Positions 54,560 to 64,000 of a DNA stretch of 64,000 nt are shown piece after piece (position 1 is the stretch's first letter; each line of letters begins with the position of its first letter). Both the position numbers and the translations under genes were made by a program. Origin of the DNA: Clostridiales bacterium. GTDB taxonomy: Bacteria > Bacillota > Clostridia > Oscillospirales > Acutalibacteraceae. The DNA is taken from NCBI GenBank assembly GCA_021199275.1, contig JAJQIJ010000015.1, positions 51,368 to 115,367 on the forward strand. The letters are read 5' to 3'. The notes under the pieces are model-generated. The model searched no databases and was not told the origin of the DNA. It worked only from the letters and a program-made list of their open reading frames with translations.

Positions 54560-55033
54560 TTATTGGTTTAACAAATAAATTAAAGTTGAAAAAACAAATT
54601 CAACGCTTGACTTTCTTACCTGGTTGCGCCCTATTTCGCCGAAATATTTTGTGTAAGTTTTTACGTTGCCGTTTATTGAAAAGCCGAAACAAACCATGCC
54701 CACAGGCTTTTTTGCCGTGCCGCCCCCGGGCCCTGCAACGCCGGTGACGCCAACCCCCACCTGAGCACCGGCAGCGTTTGCCGCACCAAGCGCCATTTCG
54801 GCCGCAACCGCTTCAGACACTACTCCGTGTTCCAGTATTGTTTGGGGCTTTACGCCTAAAAATTTCATTTTGGCTTCATTGGCATATGTTACGAAAGACG
54901 CCCATAAAACCTTAGACGCGTTTGTAACGTTTACAAGCGTTGCCGAACACATGCCGCCGGTGCAGCTTTCGGCAAATGAAATATGATATTGTTTTTCAAT
55001 AAGCTTTTCAACCAATTCTTCTTCAAGCGCCAT
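54560..55033 (-). CDS. pncC: Nicotinamide-nucleotide amidohydrolase, CinA C-terminal domain
   Basis: 157 residues from MALEEELVEKLIEKQY; SD AAAGGTGG 9 nt ahead. Stand-alone CinA_C domain: ISFAESCTGGMCSATLVNV with the catalytic Ser region, GVVSEAVAAEMALGA, GVTGVAGPGGGTAKKPVG. Deamidates NMN to nicotinate mononucleotide, recycling NAD. The N-terminal CinA domain is absent, as in E. coli PncC. Confidence 0.92.
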   Translation of the reverse strand: MALEEELVEKLIEKQYHISFAESCTGGMCSATLVNVTNASKVLWASFVTYANEAKMKFLGVKPQTILEHGVVSEAVAAEMALGAANAAGAQVGVGVTGVAGPGGGTAKKPVGMVCFGFSINGNVKTYTKYFGEIGRNQVRKSSVEFVFSTLIYLLNQ

Positions 55034-55103
55034 TAACAGACCCACCTTTTGTCAGCTTTAAATAAATTATGCGCATGTCTAATTGATAAATGCAAGCGCG
55101 CCT

Positions 55104-56741
55104 TTAAATTTTCTTAATAAGGTCTTTGTCACGCCGGGAAGCCCACGCAATGTTATAGCTTAAATCGCCGACGCGCTCAAGGTCTTGAATAACCTTTGAA
55201 AAAACAATACCGGAAGCTGTGTGGCATTCGTGGTGCCTGAGCCGCTCAACATGGTTGTCCTGCGCCGTAACCGCCATTTCGTCAATTGAATCTTCAATTG
55301 AATGTATGTAATGCTCTTCATCATCTGTCATGTGCATTTTGATAAAACATTCAACAGACTTGTCAAAAAGCTCTATTACCATGCCGTACATTTTTTCTAT
55401 GTCGCCGGCGCCCTTTTCGGTGAAACCCAAATCTTCTTCTTGAATCATGCGCGTTCTTTCCATAATATTAACGGCATGGTCTCCGACGCGTTCAAGGTCT
55501 GTAATAACATGAAACAGCTTTACAACATAGTCAGATGTTTCGCCTGACAGTGGGTGTGAAGTCATTTCGGCAAGGAATTCCGTAATATTGTGGTTGAGCC
55601 AGTTTATAACCTCTTCATTGTCATAAACCTGTCTCTCGCAGCTCAAGTCGTTAGATATAATTGCCTTGCATGCTTTATCAAGATTTGTGCGCACTAAAGA
55701 CGCCATTCTTTCAACCTCTTTGGCAACCTGCAAGCCGGTTGAAAACATATTTCCGTCAAGATTTTTGTCTATATATCTAAAGCGCAAATTCGTTTCATGC
55801 TCTTTTTGCACAATGATTTTTTGAGACAGTTTAACAAGAACATTGATAAAAGGCAAGAGCACAAGCGCCGTTACGGTTTTAAATATAATATGCGCGGCGG
55901 CAACCTGCACAGAGCCGTTGCTTGAGAGCGAACTTATAAATTCCGCCGCAGGGGTAAACAGCGCAATGGGTGTAAACAAAAGCATGCCCACCAAGTCAAA
56001 CATAAAATAGATGAACGCAGCGCGTTTTGCATTTGTTTTGGCGCCAATGGCTGAAATAAACAGCGGCACTGCCGAGCCGACATTTATGCCTATAATTATA
56101 TAAATTGAAAAGCTAATGGGAATAAGCCCCTGTAAAGCCAGGGTTTGCAAAACGCCGATTGCCGCGCTTGAAGACTGTAAAACGGCGCATATTGCAATGC
56201 CAATAAGAATGCCCAGCAAAGGATTGTCTGCCTTTAAAATAAGTTCCTGAAACTGGGTGCTTGTTTTAAGCGCGCCCATAGCCGTGTCTGAGCTCATTGT
56301 TTTAAGCCCAAGGAAAAGAATTCCAAAGCCCAGAATTATCTGCCCGGCATATTGCTTAGCCTGTTTTTTTGAAAAAAGAGCAAGAATCATGCCAATAAAA
56401 ATGCAAATCGGCGCAATGGCTGAAACGTCAATAGCAATAAGCACAGCCGTAATAGTTGTGCCTATATTGGCGCCTATAATCACGCCGGTGGCCTGCACCA
56501 AATCCATTATTCCGGCATTTAAAAAGCCCATTAACATAACCGTGGTGGCTGAGCTTGACTGAATAATGGCAGTTACCAGAACGCCAAGCAAAAAGCCCTT
56601 AAAGCGGTTTCTGGTGAGCTTTTCAAGCATATTTTTAAGTTTATTTCCGGCAATTTGGTTGAGCCCGTCGCTCATATAGCGCATGCCAAACAGAAAAAGC
56701 CCCAGCCCGCCGAGCAAAACAACTATGTTGGATAAACCCAT
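55104..56741 (-). CDS. Na/Pi-cotransporter with PhoU-like C-terminal domain
   Basis: 545 residues. NptA-type repeats: GLGLFLFGMRYMSDGLNQIAG, IIQSSSATTVMLMGF and the second QSSSAAIGVLQTLALQG; about eight membrane segments to residue 310. The last 210 residues are a PhoU-like helical domain (YDNEEVINWLNHN, LERVGDHAVNIMERT, DLERVGDLSYNIAW). Imports phosphate with sodium or senses it. Preceded by a leader of about 150 nt. Confidence 0.92.
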   Translation of the reverse strand: MGLSNIVVLLGGLGLFLFGMRYMSDGLNQIAGNKLKNMLEKLTRNRFKGFLLGVLVTAIIQSSSATTVMLMGFLNAGIMDLVQATGVIIGANIGTTITAVLIAIDVSAIAPICIFIGMILALFSKKQAKQYAGQIILGFGILFLGLKTMSSDTAMGALKTSTQFQELILKADNPLLGILIGIAICAVLQSSSAAIGVLQTLALQGLIPISFSIYIIIGINVGSAVPLFISAIGAKTNAKRAAFIYFMFDLVGMLLFTPIALFTPAAEFISSLSSNGSVQVAAAHIIFKTVTALVLLPFINVLVKLSQKIIVQKEHETNLRFRYIDKNLDGNMFSTGLQVAKEVERMASLVRTNLDKACKAIISNDLSCERQVYDNEEVINWLNHNITEFLAEMTSHPLSGETSDYVVKLFHVITDLERVGDHAVNIMERTRMIQEEDLGFTEKGAGDIEKMYGMVIELFDKSVECFIKMHMTDDEEHYIHSIEDSIDEMAVTAQDNHVERLRHHECHTASGIVFSKVIQDLERVGDLSYNIAWASRRDKDLIKKI

Positions 56742-56932
56742 AATAAATACCTGTCTATAGCATTAAAATATTTTCAAGCCGCCAAAGCGGCAAAAGCTAT
56801 TTTTTAGTTAAAAAAGAGATGTGCAGAGCAATGTTAATTTAACGCCTGGAAAAGAGACGCCCACACCTGATAAGACTGTTAAATCTTAAAGCACAATCAA
56901 TTCATTATAACATAACTTAAAGACAAATGAAA
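56742..56932 (-). promoter_or_regulatory. Promoter and long leader of the Na/Pi transporter
   Basis: Minus strand TTTCAT (56927-56932), 17 nt, TATAAT (56904-56909): -10 good, -35 weak. The leader contains GCCGC-TTTG-GCGGC (56778-56791) followed by a T/A-rich stretch, and GGCGTCTCTTTTCCAGGCG (56841-56865 region). Could be an attenuator; no known riboswitch was recognised. Confidence 0.45.
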
Positions 56933-56960
56933 CATATTTATCAAAAAAATAAATTTACGG

Positions 56961-56989
56961 TTGATTTTCTGTTTTAATTGTGTTATTAT
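56961..56989 (+). promoter_or_regulatory. Promoter of tRNA-Pro
   Basis: TTGATT (56961-56966), 17-nt spacer, TATTAT (56984-56989), 19 nt before the tRNA. Confidence 0.72.
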
Positions 56990-57008
56990 TAAACAGCACT
57001 TAAAAAAC

Positions 57009-57084
57009 CGGGGTGTAGCGCAGTTGGTAGCGCACCAGACTGGGGGTCTGGGGGCCGCAAGTTCAAGTCTTGTCACTCCGACCA
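57009..57084 (+). tRNA. tRNA-Pro (anticodon GGG)
   Basis: 76 nt with CCA (57082-57084). Acceptor CGGGGTG/CACTCCG (one G-U pair), D stem GCGC/GCGC, anticodon CCAGA-CTGGGGG-TCTGG with GGG at 57042-57044, T arm GCAAG-TTCAAGT-CTTGT. Reads CCC and CCU. The lone plus-strand tRNA here. Confidence 0.95.
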
Positions 57085-57088
57085 ATGA

Positions 57089-57117
57089 AGCCCGCACAAA
57101 TGCTGCGGGCGTTTTTT
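57089..57117 (+). terminator. Terminator of tRNA-Pro
   Basis: GCCCGCA and TGCGGGC with a 7-nt loop, then GTTTTTTATC. Confidence 0.8.
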
Positions 57118-57130
57118 ATCGCAAAAAAGT

Positions 57131-57160
57131 AAAAAGAGCCGTTTTTTAACGGCTCTTTTC
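57131..57160 (-). terminator. Terminator of the ftsH operon
   Basis: AAAAGAGCCGTT / AACGGCTCTTTT hairpin, T-run on the minus strand, 29 nt beyond the ftsH stop. Also T-rich to the right, so it can work both ways. Confidence 0.78.
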
Positions 57161-57188
57161 TTTTGCTTTTGGAAACCTGCGCGGCAAA

Positions 57189-59228
57189 TCATTCACTGCC
57201 GCCTGGTGAATTTTCGCCGGACGGCGGCTGCTGTTGCGCACTTTGCGGCTGTTCGTTTTCGGCAGCTTGCGCGTCTTCGCCGCCGGGTTGAGCTGCGCCG
57301 GCTTCTTTAGTGGCGTCTGACTGCGAATTTTCGGCAATTTCGCCCGTAAGCTGAATTACTTCTTCATCAGGCGGCAAAAAGCCGTAATTCATAAGGCTTT
57401 CAAACTGCCGGCCGCTGATTTTTTCAAGCCTCAGCAAAGTTTCGGCAACAAGGGTCAGCTTGTCAAAATGTTCTTTTAGAATGGCTTCTGTTTTTTCATA
57501 TGCACTGCGCATCATTTTTTCAATTTCTGCGTCAATTTTTGCCTGTGTGGCTTCGCTGTAATTGTTTACATGGCCGAAATCCTTGCCAAGAAAGACTTCG
57601 TTATTTTCGTCACCGTAAACAACAGGACCGATTTCATCGCTCATGCCGTATTTGGCAACCATGTCGCGGCAGATTTGAGTTGCACGCTGCAAATCGTTTG
57701 ACGCACCGGTTGATATGTCGTCAAGTGCAACAGCTTCGGCAACACGGCCGCCAAGCATGGAAACAAGGCTGTCAAGCATTTCGCTGCGCGAATCATAATT
57801 TTCTTCAACAGGCTGGTACATTGTGTAGCCGCCGGCGCCGAGCCCGCGCGGGATTATTGAAATTTCACGAACCGGGTCATGAAATTCAAGGTAATAGGAC
57901 GCGACTGCGTGCCCGGATTCATGATATGCAGTAAGCTTTTTGGCCTTTTCAGAATATTTGTGCGACTTCTTTTCAGTGCCCAGCAGCACCCTTGCGCTTG
58001 CGTCTTCAATTTCACGCATTGTAATTGAAAACTGCTTTCTTCTGGCGGCAAGAAGCGCAGCTTCGTTTAATAGATTTTCAAGGTCTGCCCCGGTAAAGCC
58101 AATTGTGCCCATTGCTACATCGTGCAAATCAACGTCAGGCGCAATTTTTTTGTTTCTGGCATGAACTTTGAGTATGTCTTCCCTGCCCTGTGCGTCAGGG
58201 CGGTTAACGGTTATCTGCCTGTCAAATCTGCCCGGGCGAAGCAAGGCCGGGTCTAAAACGTCAGGGCGGTTTGTAGCAGCCATAACTATTACGCCGCTGT
58301 TAGTGCCAAACCCGTCCATTTCAACAAGCAACTGGTTTAAAGTCTGTTCCCTTTCGTCATTACCGCCGCCTGTTCCTGCGCCCCTGTGGCGGCCGACGGC
58401 GTCAATTTCATCTATAAAAACTATGGCGGGGGCCTTTTTCATTGCCTGGCTGAACAGGTCGCGCACGCGGCTTGCGCCCACACCAACATACATTTCAACG
58501 AAATCAGACCCTGAAATAGACAAAAACGGTGCGTCAGCTTCACCAGCCACGGCCTTTGCCAGCAAAGTTTTACCGGTTCCGGGCGGGCCCACAAGCAAAA
58601 CTCCTTTCGGAATTCTGGCGCCAAGTTCAGTAAAGCGCTTGGGGTCTTTTAAAAATTCAACTATTTCAACAAGTTCCTGCTTTTCCTCTTCACAGCCGGC
58701 AACGTCGTTAAAAGTTTTACGTTCTGTATTATTTTCAAGATTTCTTGTTTTAACCTTGCCGAAACCGAGTGTGCGGTTTGTGTCATTGTTCATTTCATTG
58801 CTCATGCGCCTGATGAAATACCAGCCGAATATTACAAGCACCACGGTTATCAGCACAGTTGGCAGCACATTCCAAATCCAGCTGTTAGACGAACTGGCTT
58901 TGTAATCAAATTCAATTTGATTTTCAGGGTTGGCTTCGTTGTAAGCGTTTACGCTGTCTCTGATGTCATCAAGAAAATAAGTGACGCTGGGCACAGAATA
59001 TGTTTTTTCGTTTTCTTCGTCATCAAAGGTTGTGTAGCTCAGCGAGCCGGAAGTCAAGTCAAGTTCAAACGAAGAAACCTGGTTTGTTTTAAACAAATTG
59101 ACAACTTCACTGTATTTAACGCTTTCCGTGTTCTGCGAGTTAAGATAAAAATACATTGCCACAAGCAGCAAAACCGGAATCAGAATATAAATTATTGCCG
59201 CTTTCCAGTTTTTAGACATGTTTTTCAT
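57189..59228 (-). CDS. ftsH: ATP-dependent zinc metalloprotease FtsH
   Basis: 679 residues. Two membrane segments (about 11-28 and 112-134), AAA core with [17 protein letters not shown], second region [13 protein letters not shown], protease [11 protein letters not shown]-terminal tail after about 625 is low-complexity and rich in Gln, Pro, Ser, Glu, Gly. Membrane quality-control protease. SD GGAGG before ATG; directly follows tilS (3 nt). Confidence 0.98.
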   Translation of the reverse strand: MKNMSKNWKAAIIYILIPVLLLVAMYFYLNSQNTESVKYSEVVNLFKTNQVSSFELDLTSGSLSYTTFDDEENEKTYSVPSVTYFLDDIRDSVNAYNEANPENQIEFDYKASSSNSWIWNVLPTVLITVVLVIFGWYFIRRMSNEMNNDTNRTLGFGKVKTRNLENNTERKTFNDVAGCEEEKQELVEIVEFLKDPKRFTELGARIPKGVLLVGPPGTGKTLLAKAVAGEADAPFLSISGSDFVEMYVGVGASRVRDLFSQAMKKAPAIVFIDEIDAVGRHRGAGTGGGNDEREQTLNQLLVEMDGFGTNSGVIVMAATNRPDVLDPALLRPGRFDRQITVNRPDAQGREDILKVHARNKKIAPDVDLHDVAMGTIGFTGADLENLLNEAALLAARRKQFSITMREIEDASARVLLGTEKKSHKYSEKAKKLTAYHESGHAVASYYLEFHDPVREISIIPRGLGAGGYTMYQPVEENYDSRSEMLDSLVSMLGGRVAEAVALDDISTGASNDLQRATQICRDMVAKYGMSDEIGPVVYGDENNEVFLGKDFGHVNNYSEATQAKIDAEIEKMMRSAYEKTEAILKEHFDKLTLVAETLLRLEKISGRQFESLMNYGFLPPDEEVIQLTGEIAENSQSDATKEAGAAQPGGEDAQAAENEQPQSAQQQPPSGENSPGGSE

Positions 59229-59231
59229 TAA

Positions 59232-60548
59232 TCAGTCCTCCGTGCAGAGTTGTAAAATAAAAACTTTTTTGGTTTTGCAGCTGACTGCGACTCGTTCGTC
59301 AGCACAAATGCCTGCCACACCGATTACACCCGCGCCGTCAGTAATAACGGCATGCGACAAGCGCTCTTCCGGCGGGATATGCATTTCATTAAACAATTTT
59401 TTAAGGCTTTTGGTGCAGCCCCTGCCGGCAGGCGAAATAAAATCGCCGGCGCAGCGGCGCCTTACAGAAATATTACCGACTATTTTATCATAATCGCAAT
59501 AAAAATCAAAGTGTTTAATTGATAATTCACATTTATTTAAAAATTCTTTACAATCAATAATTTGTGTTTTATAAACAATTTCATTTTCGGCGTCAGTTTT
59601 ATCAATATGCGCAATGCGCAGGCGCCCCGCGGCCGATATTGCATAAAGATTGTCTGAAAGCTGAAATTTAGACGGCTTATCAAGCAAGCGCGCCACGTTT
59701 GTGACATTGCAATAATTTACTTTTGCGCCGCTGTTTTCAATAAATTTTGCAATAACGCGCGTTCTTACAGACGCATCGCATGCTTTCAGAAAGGCTATGT
59801 CTGCGCCGCCGGGACCGACAACCTTTTCATAAGCATTTTCTGCCAAAGAGTCAAGATATGCGCTGTCTGCCGCGGCGGCTTTAGCAAAATGTAAAAAAGA
59901 GCTTTGGTAGCTGCTGTTTAGCTTTGAAAAAAGCGGCAGGATTTTGTGTCTTATATAGTTGCGGCTGTAATTTGTTTCAAAATTGGTTTCATCAATTCTG
60001 TATTCAACAGAGTTTTGCGAAAGAAAAAGCCTGATTTCATCGCCCGGTATTTCAATAAGCGGGCGAATTATTTTACCCCTCTTCGGCGGAATGCCGCACA
60101 CGCCCTTAAGTGAGCTGCCGCGAATAAGGCGAAAAACAATTGTTTCAACATTGTCAGAGAGATTATGGGCCGTTGCAATTTTGTCGCATTCAACCGAATT
60201 GAAAAATTCATAGCGCCGCCGCCGCGAATATTCCTCTATTCCCAGCTTTTCACGGGCAGCCTCTTTAGGGGCGTCTATTGAAAGCGGCAAAAATTCAATG
60301 CCATTTTTTTGGCACAGCTGCCGGCAAAATTCGCAGTCAGCCACACTGTCTTTTCCCCTGATTCCGTGTTCAACATGCGCACATTTTAAGGTTAAGTCAT
60401 ATTCTTTTTGCATTTCAAGCAGCAGCATTGTTAAAAAAACGGAATCTGCCCCGCCAGACAGGCCGATTAGCACCGTGTCGCCGGGGGTGAGCATGTCATA
60501 TTCTTTTATTGTGTTCGCCGCAGTTGTAAAAAGACTATCGTTCGTCAT
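59232..60548 (-). CDS. tilS: tRNA(Ile)-lysidine synthetase
   Basis: 438 residues from MTNDSLFTTAANTIKEYDM, ATG overlapping the dnaB end. PP-loop SGGADS at 31-36, ARREKLGIEEYSRRRRYEF-type substrate region, HNLSDNVETIVFRLIRGSSLKGVCGIP, C-terminal TilS domain. Converts C34 of tRNA-Ile(CAU) to lysidine so it reads AUA. tilS-ftsH is a usual Firmicutes pair (hpt is missing). Confidence 0.95.
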   Translation of the reverse strand: MTNDSLFTTAANTIKEYDMLTPGDTVLIGLSGGADSVFLTMLLLEMQKEYDLTLKCAHVEHGIRGKDSVADCEFCRQLCQKNGIEFLPLSIDAPKEAAREKLGIEEYSRRRRYEFFNSVECDKIATAHNLSDNVETIVFRLIRGSSLKGVCGIPPKRGKIIRPLIEIPGDEIRLFLSQNSVEYRIDETNFETNYSRNYIRHKILPLFSKLNSSYQSSFLHFAKAAAADSAYLDSLAENAYEKVVGPGGADIAFLKACDASVRTRVIAKFIENSGAKVNYCNVTNVARLLDKPSKFQLSDNLYAISAAGRLRIAHIDKTDAENEIVYKTQIIDCKEFLNKCELSIKHFDFYCDYDKIVGNISVRRRCAGDFISPAGRGCTKSLKKLFNEMHIPPEERLSHAVITDGAGVIGVAGICADERVAVSCKTKKVFILQLCTED

Positions 60549-61914
60549 AATTTTCATTTGAATCAATGGCTTTGAAACGCGTAAATTCACGGTCAAATAT
60601 CATTTCAACCACGCCGGTGGCACCGTGTCTGTTTTTGGCAATAATAAGCTGCGTTGAGTCCGGGTTTTCGTCTTCGTCGTCCGAATCGGCTTCGTCCTGC
60701 ACAACGTCAATGCTTTTGTTATATAAAAATAAAACTATATCTGCGTCTTGCTCAATAGAGCCTGATTCACGCAAATCAGACAGCTGCGGGCGTGAAGACT
60801 TGCCCCTTGCAACGCTGTTTCTTGAAAGCTGCGCACAGCAAATAACCGGAATATTCAAATCTTTTGCCAGCATTTTAAGGCTGCGCGTGATTTCCTGCAC
60901 TTCCTGCACACGGTTGTCCTTTTTAACGGCTGACTGAATAAGCCCAAGATAATCGACTATGACTACGTCAATATCTTTAGCACGGCGAACGCGCGACTTG
61001 ATTTCCGGCACAGTTATAAATGACGTGTCGTCAAGATAAAGTTCAACATTATTGTAAACGCCCGTTGCATAGCCAAGGCGAACCCATTCGTCATTGCTTA
61101 GCTCGCCAGTGCGTATTTTTTGCGAAGAAACGCCGGACTGCGAAGCAAGCAGCCTTTCGGCAAGCTGCTCTCTTGTCATTTCAAGGCAGAAAAATGCGCA
61201 TTTTTTCTTTGCCGACACGCAGACATTGTGCGCAAGATTCAGCGCAAACGAAGTTTTACCCATGCCGGGGCGCGCGCCGATAATTATAAGGTCAGACTTG
61301 TTAAAGCCGGTTATGTATTTGTCAAGAGTGCCAAATCCTGTTGGAATTGCTTTATATTGCTCTGCATCGTCACCGGTAAGCTTGCCGAGCCTGTCGTAAA
61401 CGTCGTTAATAATGACGTCAGACACTTTTTTAAGCCCGCCGATTTCCTTGTCTCGGCGAATGTCATAAATGCTCTGTTCGGCAAAATTGAGCAGCTCGTT
61501 TGCGTCTGTTCCGCCGGACGCCCTGTTGATTATGTTCTGCGACAGAGTCATAAGCGTGCGCAGATAATATTGTTCCTCAATAATTTTTGCATAAGCTTCG
61601 GCATTTGCGGCAGAAGGCACGCTGTCTCTGAGCGTGACAAGGTATTCCCTGCCGCCTGACGCGTCATAATGCCCCTGCTTTACAAGTTCGTCTGCTATTA
61701 CAATTGGGTCAATCTGCTTTGACGAGCCCATAAACATAGACAGCATGCAGGCATAAATAACCCTGTGCTGCGGTAAATAAAAATAGTCTTGCTTAATATG
61801 GTCAGTCACAACATTCATGCAACTGAAATCAATTAAAATTGAGCCGAGTACCGCCTGTTCGGCTTCAGCACTGTATGGCTGGCCGAATAAGCTTTGGTTG
61901 TCTTCATTAGGCAT
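60535..61914 (-). CDS. dnaB: Replicative DNA helicase DnaB/DnaC
   Basis: 459 residues. N-terminal domain QPYSAEAEQAVLGSILID; RecA-like core with GARPGMGKTSFALNLA, VVIVDYLGLIQ, AQLSRNSVARGKSSRPQLSDLRESGSIEQDAD (cited by ends) and IIAKNRHGATG. Intact, no intein. Hexameric helicase ring of the fork. Follows rplI, the typical rplI-dnaB order. Confidence 0.98.
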   Translation of the reverse strand: MPNEDNQSLFGQPYSAEAEQAVLGSILIDFSCMNVVTDHIKQDYFYLPQHRVIYACMLSMFMGSSKQIDPIVIADELVKQGHYDASGGREYLVTLRDSVPSAANAEAYAKIIEEQYYLRTLMTLSQNIINRASGGTDANELLNFAEQSIYDIRRDKEIGGLKKVSDVIINDVYDRLGKLTGDDAEQYKAIPTGFGTLDKYITGFNKSDLIIIGARPGMGKTSFALNLAHNVCVSAKKKCAFFCLEMTREQLAERLLASQSGVSSQKIRTGELSNDEWVRLGYATGVYNNVELYLDDTSFITVPEIKSRVRRAKDIDVVIVDYLGLIQSAVKKDNRVQEVQEITRSLKMLAKDLNIPVICCAQLSRNSVARGKSSRPQLSDLRESGSIEQDADIVLFLYNKSIDVVQDEADSDDEDENPDSTQLIIAKNRHGATGVVEMIFDREFTRFKAIDSNENYDER

Positions 61915-61977
61915 AAAATCACCCTTTTATGTAAATTGTGGCATCTGAAAGCGCTGATTAAAACATTAATTTACTCA

Positions 61978-62421
61978 TTATTCAACAACCTGAATATAGA
62001 TATTGGCGCTTATGCCCGGGTATACCTTTATTTCAGCTGTAAATGTGCCGTATTGCTTGATGTCTTCGGCAAGCACAATTTTACGCTTGTCAATTTCAAA
62101 CGAAGTTTGCTTTAAAATTTCGGCAGCTATGTCTTTGGGCGTTACAGAGCCGAAAAGCTTGCCGTTTGCACCCGCATTGGCGGCAATTTTAAATGTTTTG
62201 CCCTGAAGCTGCTTTGCCGTGTTTTCAGCGGCTTTCTTTTCTTCGGCAAGGTGGTATTGCTTTGCCTTTTCTTTGTTTTTTAAATCGTTCATAGCGGCGG
62301 CGTCTGCCTGAACTGCAAGACCTTTCGGAATTAAAAAATTTCTTGCATAGCCGTCTGCTGCGTTGATGAGTTCGCCCTTTTTGCCAAGCTTTTTAACGTC
62401 TTGAGTTAAAATTAATTTCAT
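61978..62421 (-). CDS. rplI: 50S ribosomal protein bL9
   Basis: 147 residues. N-terminal signature DVKKLGKKGELINAADGYARNFLIPKGLAV (cited by ends), long linker helix, and C-terminal domain with GKLFGSVTPKDIA. SD AAGGAG before ATG. Between RNase J and dnaB. Confidence 0.98.
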   Translation of the reverse strand: MKLILTQDVKKLGKKGELINAADGYARNFLIPKGLAVQADAAAMNDLKNKEKAKQYHLAEEKKAAENTAKQLQGKTFKIAANAGANGKLFGSVTPKDIAAEILKQTSFEIDKRKIVLAEDIKQYGTFTAEIKVYPGISANIYIQVVE

Positions 62422-62471
62422 TGCAATATCTCCTTATTTTATATTTTTTAGAGCCAATAAGCTGAAACATG

Positions 62472-64000
62472 TTAAATTTCCATAAATATCGGCAGCACCA
62501 TTGGGCTGCGCTTTGTTTTTTCAAACATAATGTGCGAAACCTCGTCGCGCAGCTTAATTTTAACACTGTTCCAGTCATGGTATCTGTTGTCGTAAACTTC
62601 GCTTATAACCTTTGTTGAAATGGAACGTATGCGCTGCATAAGCTCTTCGCTTTCTTTTACATATACAAAGCCGCGGCTTACAACGTCCGGCCCGCCCTCT
62701 ATTTCGCCGGTTTCTGAATTGATTGTGGCAACAATAATTATAATGCCGTCTTGTGACAGGCGCTTTCTGTCGTTTAAAACAATATTGCCCACATCGCCGA
62801 CACCGATTCCGTCAACATAAACTTCGCCGCTTGGCACATCTTCAAGTCTTTTTATGCCAAGATTTGAAACTTCAATGCAATTGCCAATATCACCCACATA
62901 AATATTGAGCTTTTTTATGCCCATGGCAACGGCAAGCGAAGCATGCTTGAGCAAATGCTTTTGTTCGCCGTGAACAGGAATGAAAAATTTAGGCTTAATA
63001 ATGCCCATCATCAGTTTCAACTCTTCCTGGCAGGCATGGCCGGAAACATGCACTTCATACATTTTTTCATAAATAACCTGCACGCCGCGTTTCATAAGTT
63101 CGTTTACAACATTTGCCACCATTTTTTCATTGCCGGGAATGGGCGTTGCGGAAATAATTACATAATCGTTAACCGAAACGGACACCTTTCTGTGTTCGCC
63201 ATAAGCAATTTTTGTAAGCGCGCTCATTGGCTCACCCTGCGAGCCCGTAGTAATAATTACAAGCTTTTCATCAGGGTAAGAATTGATTTCATCTATGGTT
63301 ATAATAATGTTTTTCGGCAGCTTCAGATAGCCAAGCTCTGTGCCGACTTTAACAACATTTTCAAGGCTTCTGCCGACAAAGGCAACCTTTCTTTTGAGCT
63401 GCTTTGCCACGTCTATAATTTGCTGCACCCTGTGTATGTTTGAAGCAAAGGTGGCAACAACAATGCGCCGGGTGCCTGCGCGGCGGAACAGATTTTCAAA
63501 AGATTCGCCAACATTTTTTTCGCTCATGGCATAGCCGGGGCGCTCTGCATTGGTTGAGTCCTGCATAAGGGCAAGCACGCCGTTTTGGCCGTATTCGGCA
63601 AGGCGCTGCAAGTCAATCATGTCGCCGTCTACCGGCGTGGTGTCAATTTTAAAGTCGCCGGTGTGAATAATTACGCCCGCCGGCGTGGTAATTGCAACTG
63701 CAACCGCGTCAGGAATAGAGTGATTAACATGTATGAACTCTATGCGAAATTCGCCAAGCTTTATTGTTTTACCTGCTTTGACTTCATTGAGCTTAGCCAC
63801 GTCAAGCAGCTTATGCTCTTCAAGCTTGCCTTTTATAAGCCCAAGAGTAAGCTTGGTTGAATAAATCGGAACATTCAGCTTTTTAAGCAGGTAAACTATG
63901 CCGCCAATATGGTCTTCATGCCCGTGGGTAACCACAAGCCCCCTAATTTTTGCGGCATTTTTTTCTATATATGTGAAATCCGGAATAACAATGTCTACAC
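62472..64000 (-). CDS. rnj: Ribonuclease J, N-terminus outside window
   Basis: About 509 residues visible, running off the right edge (frame reads DIVIPDFTYIEKNAAKIRGL, then VVTHGHEDHIGG). Metallo-beta-lactamase motif THGHEDH; beta-CASP segments TGSQGEPMSALTKIAYG and HVSGHACQEEL; C-terminal domain GDVGNIVLNDRKRLSQDG and IEGGPDVVSRGFVYVKE. RNase J is the 5'-exo/endo-nuclease of mRNA decay and 16S maturation in Firmicutes. J1 or J2 cannot be told here. Confidence 0.96.
   Translation of the reverse strand, partial: VDIVIPDFTYIEKNAAKIRGLVVTHGHEDHIGGIVYLLKKLNVPIYSTKLTLGLIKGKLEEHKLLDVAKLNEVKAGKTIKLGEFRIEFIHVNHSIPDAVAVAITTPAGVIIHTGDFKIDTTPVDGDMIDLQRLAEYGQNGVLALMQDSTNAERPGYAMSEKNVGESFENLFRRAGTRRIVVATFASNIHRVQQIIDVAKQLKRKVAFVGRSLENVVKVGTELGYLKLPKNIIITIDEINSYPDEKLVIITTGSQGEPMSALTKIAYGEHRKVSVSVNDYVIISATPIPGNEKMVANVVNELMKRGVQVIYEKMYEVHVSGHACQEELKLMMGIIKPKFFIPVHGEQKHLLKHASLAVAMGIKKLNIYVGDIGNCIEVSNLGIKRLEDVPSGEVYVDGIGVGDVGNIVLNDRKRLSQDGIIIIVATINSETGEIEGGPDVVSRGFVYVKESEELMQRIRSISTKVISEVYDNRYHDWNSVKIKLRDEVSHIMFEKTKRSPMVLPIFMEI

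Overview
The window reads as a stretch of chromosome from an endospore-forming, Gram-positive clostridial bacterium (Clostridia, Oscillospiraceae-like by feel). It carries cwlD, spoIIR and spoVAD. It also has a Firmicutes-type CIRCE-controlled groESL, RNase J, TrmFO, and the clustered rnc-smc-ftsY and rplI-dnaB-tilS-ftsH blocks. Nearly all genes lie on the minus strand. The exceptions are an xre regulator, an ACT/DUF711 pair, a phosphoglucomutase with a tiny membrane protein, and one tRNA-Pro.

Region by region. 1-1012 is an AT-rich segment unlike the rest: the start of a pMV158-type rolling-circle Rep gene, a divergent XRE regulator, four evenly spaced operator-like dyads between them, and a hairpin whose loop carries the TACTACG/AC nick sequence typical of pMV158-family origins. 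It looks like an integrated plasmid or mobile-element end beside radA. 1156-10529 holds cwlD-radA, two tRNA-Leu genes, a hydroxyacid dehydrogenase, spoIIR, ispE, an aminotransferase, an Lrp regulator, a PHP phosphatase, and a beta-helix surface protein broken by an in-frame TGA. 10616-17452 holds the ACT/DUF711 operon, a two-gene ABC exporter and an acyltransferase. 17453-18612 is spoVAD with a 48-residue membrane protein. 18728-37741 is a near-gapless run of 16 minus-strand genes (trmH, dprA, topA, trmFO, plsX, rnc, radical SAM, smc, ftsY, rdgB, yhbY, nadD, yqeK, rsfS, leuS, fucosidase).

37742-38814 contains no convincing protein gene but is dense in RNA-like hairpins. 38815-42081 is Fe-ADH/iolB/hydrolase/mscL. 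42197-47865 is rsmI, trmN6, lepA, a LUD protein and comM (yifB). 48297-50132 is the plus-strand phosphoglucomutase unit. After this come groESL, asnB, tRNA-Thr, pncC-like cinA, a Na/Pi transporter and tRNA-Pro. The window ends with ftsH, tilS, dnaB, rplI and a truncated RNase J gene.

The most interesting signal is a pair of diverged copies of a roughly 140-160 nt structured motif (38041-38202 and 47925-48066). The copies share six short blocks in the same order. Read on the minus strand, each follows a TATAAT box. One lies upstream of trmH-dprA-topA and the other upstream of comM. DprA and ComM are both transformation-linked proteins, so a shared RNA regulator, or a repeated small RNA gene, is a reasonable hypothesis. 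Start codons given here were chosen from visible ribosome binding sites and overlaps; all functions are read from sequence motifs without database searches.
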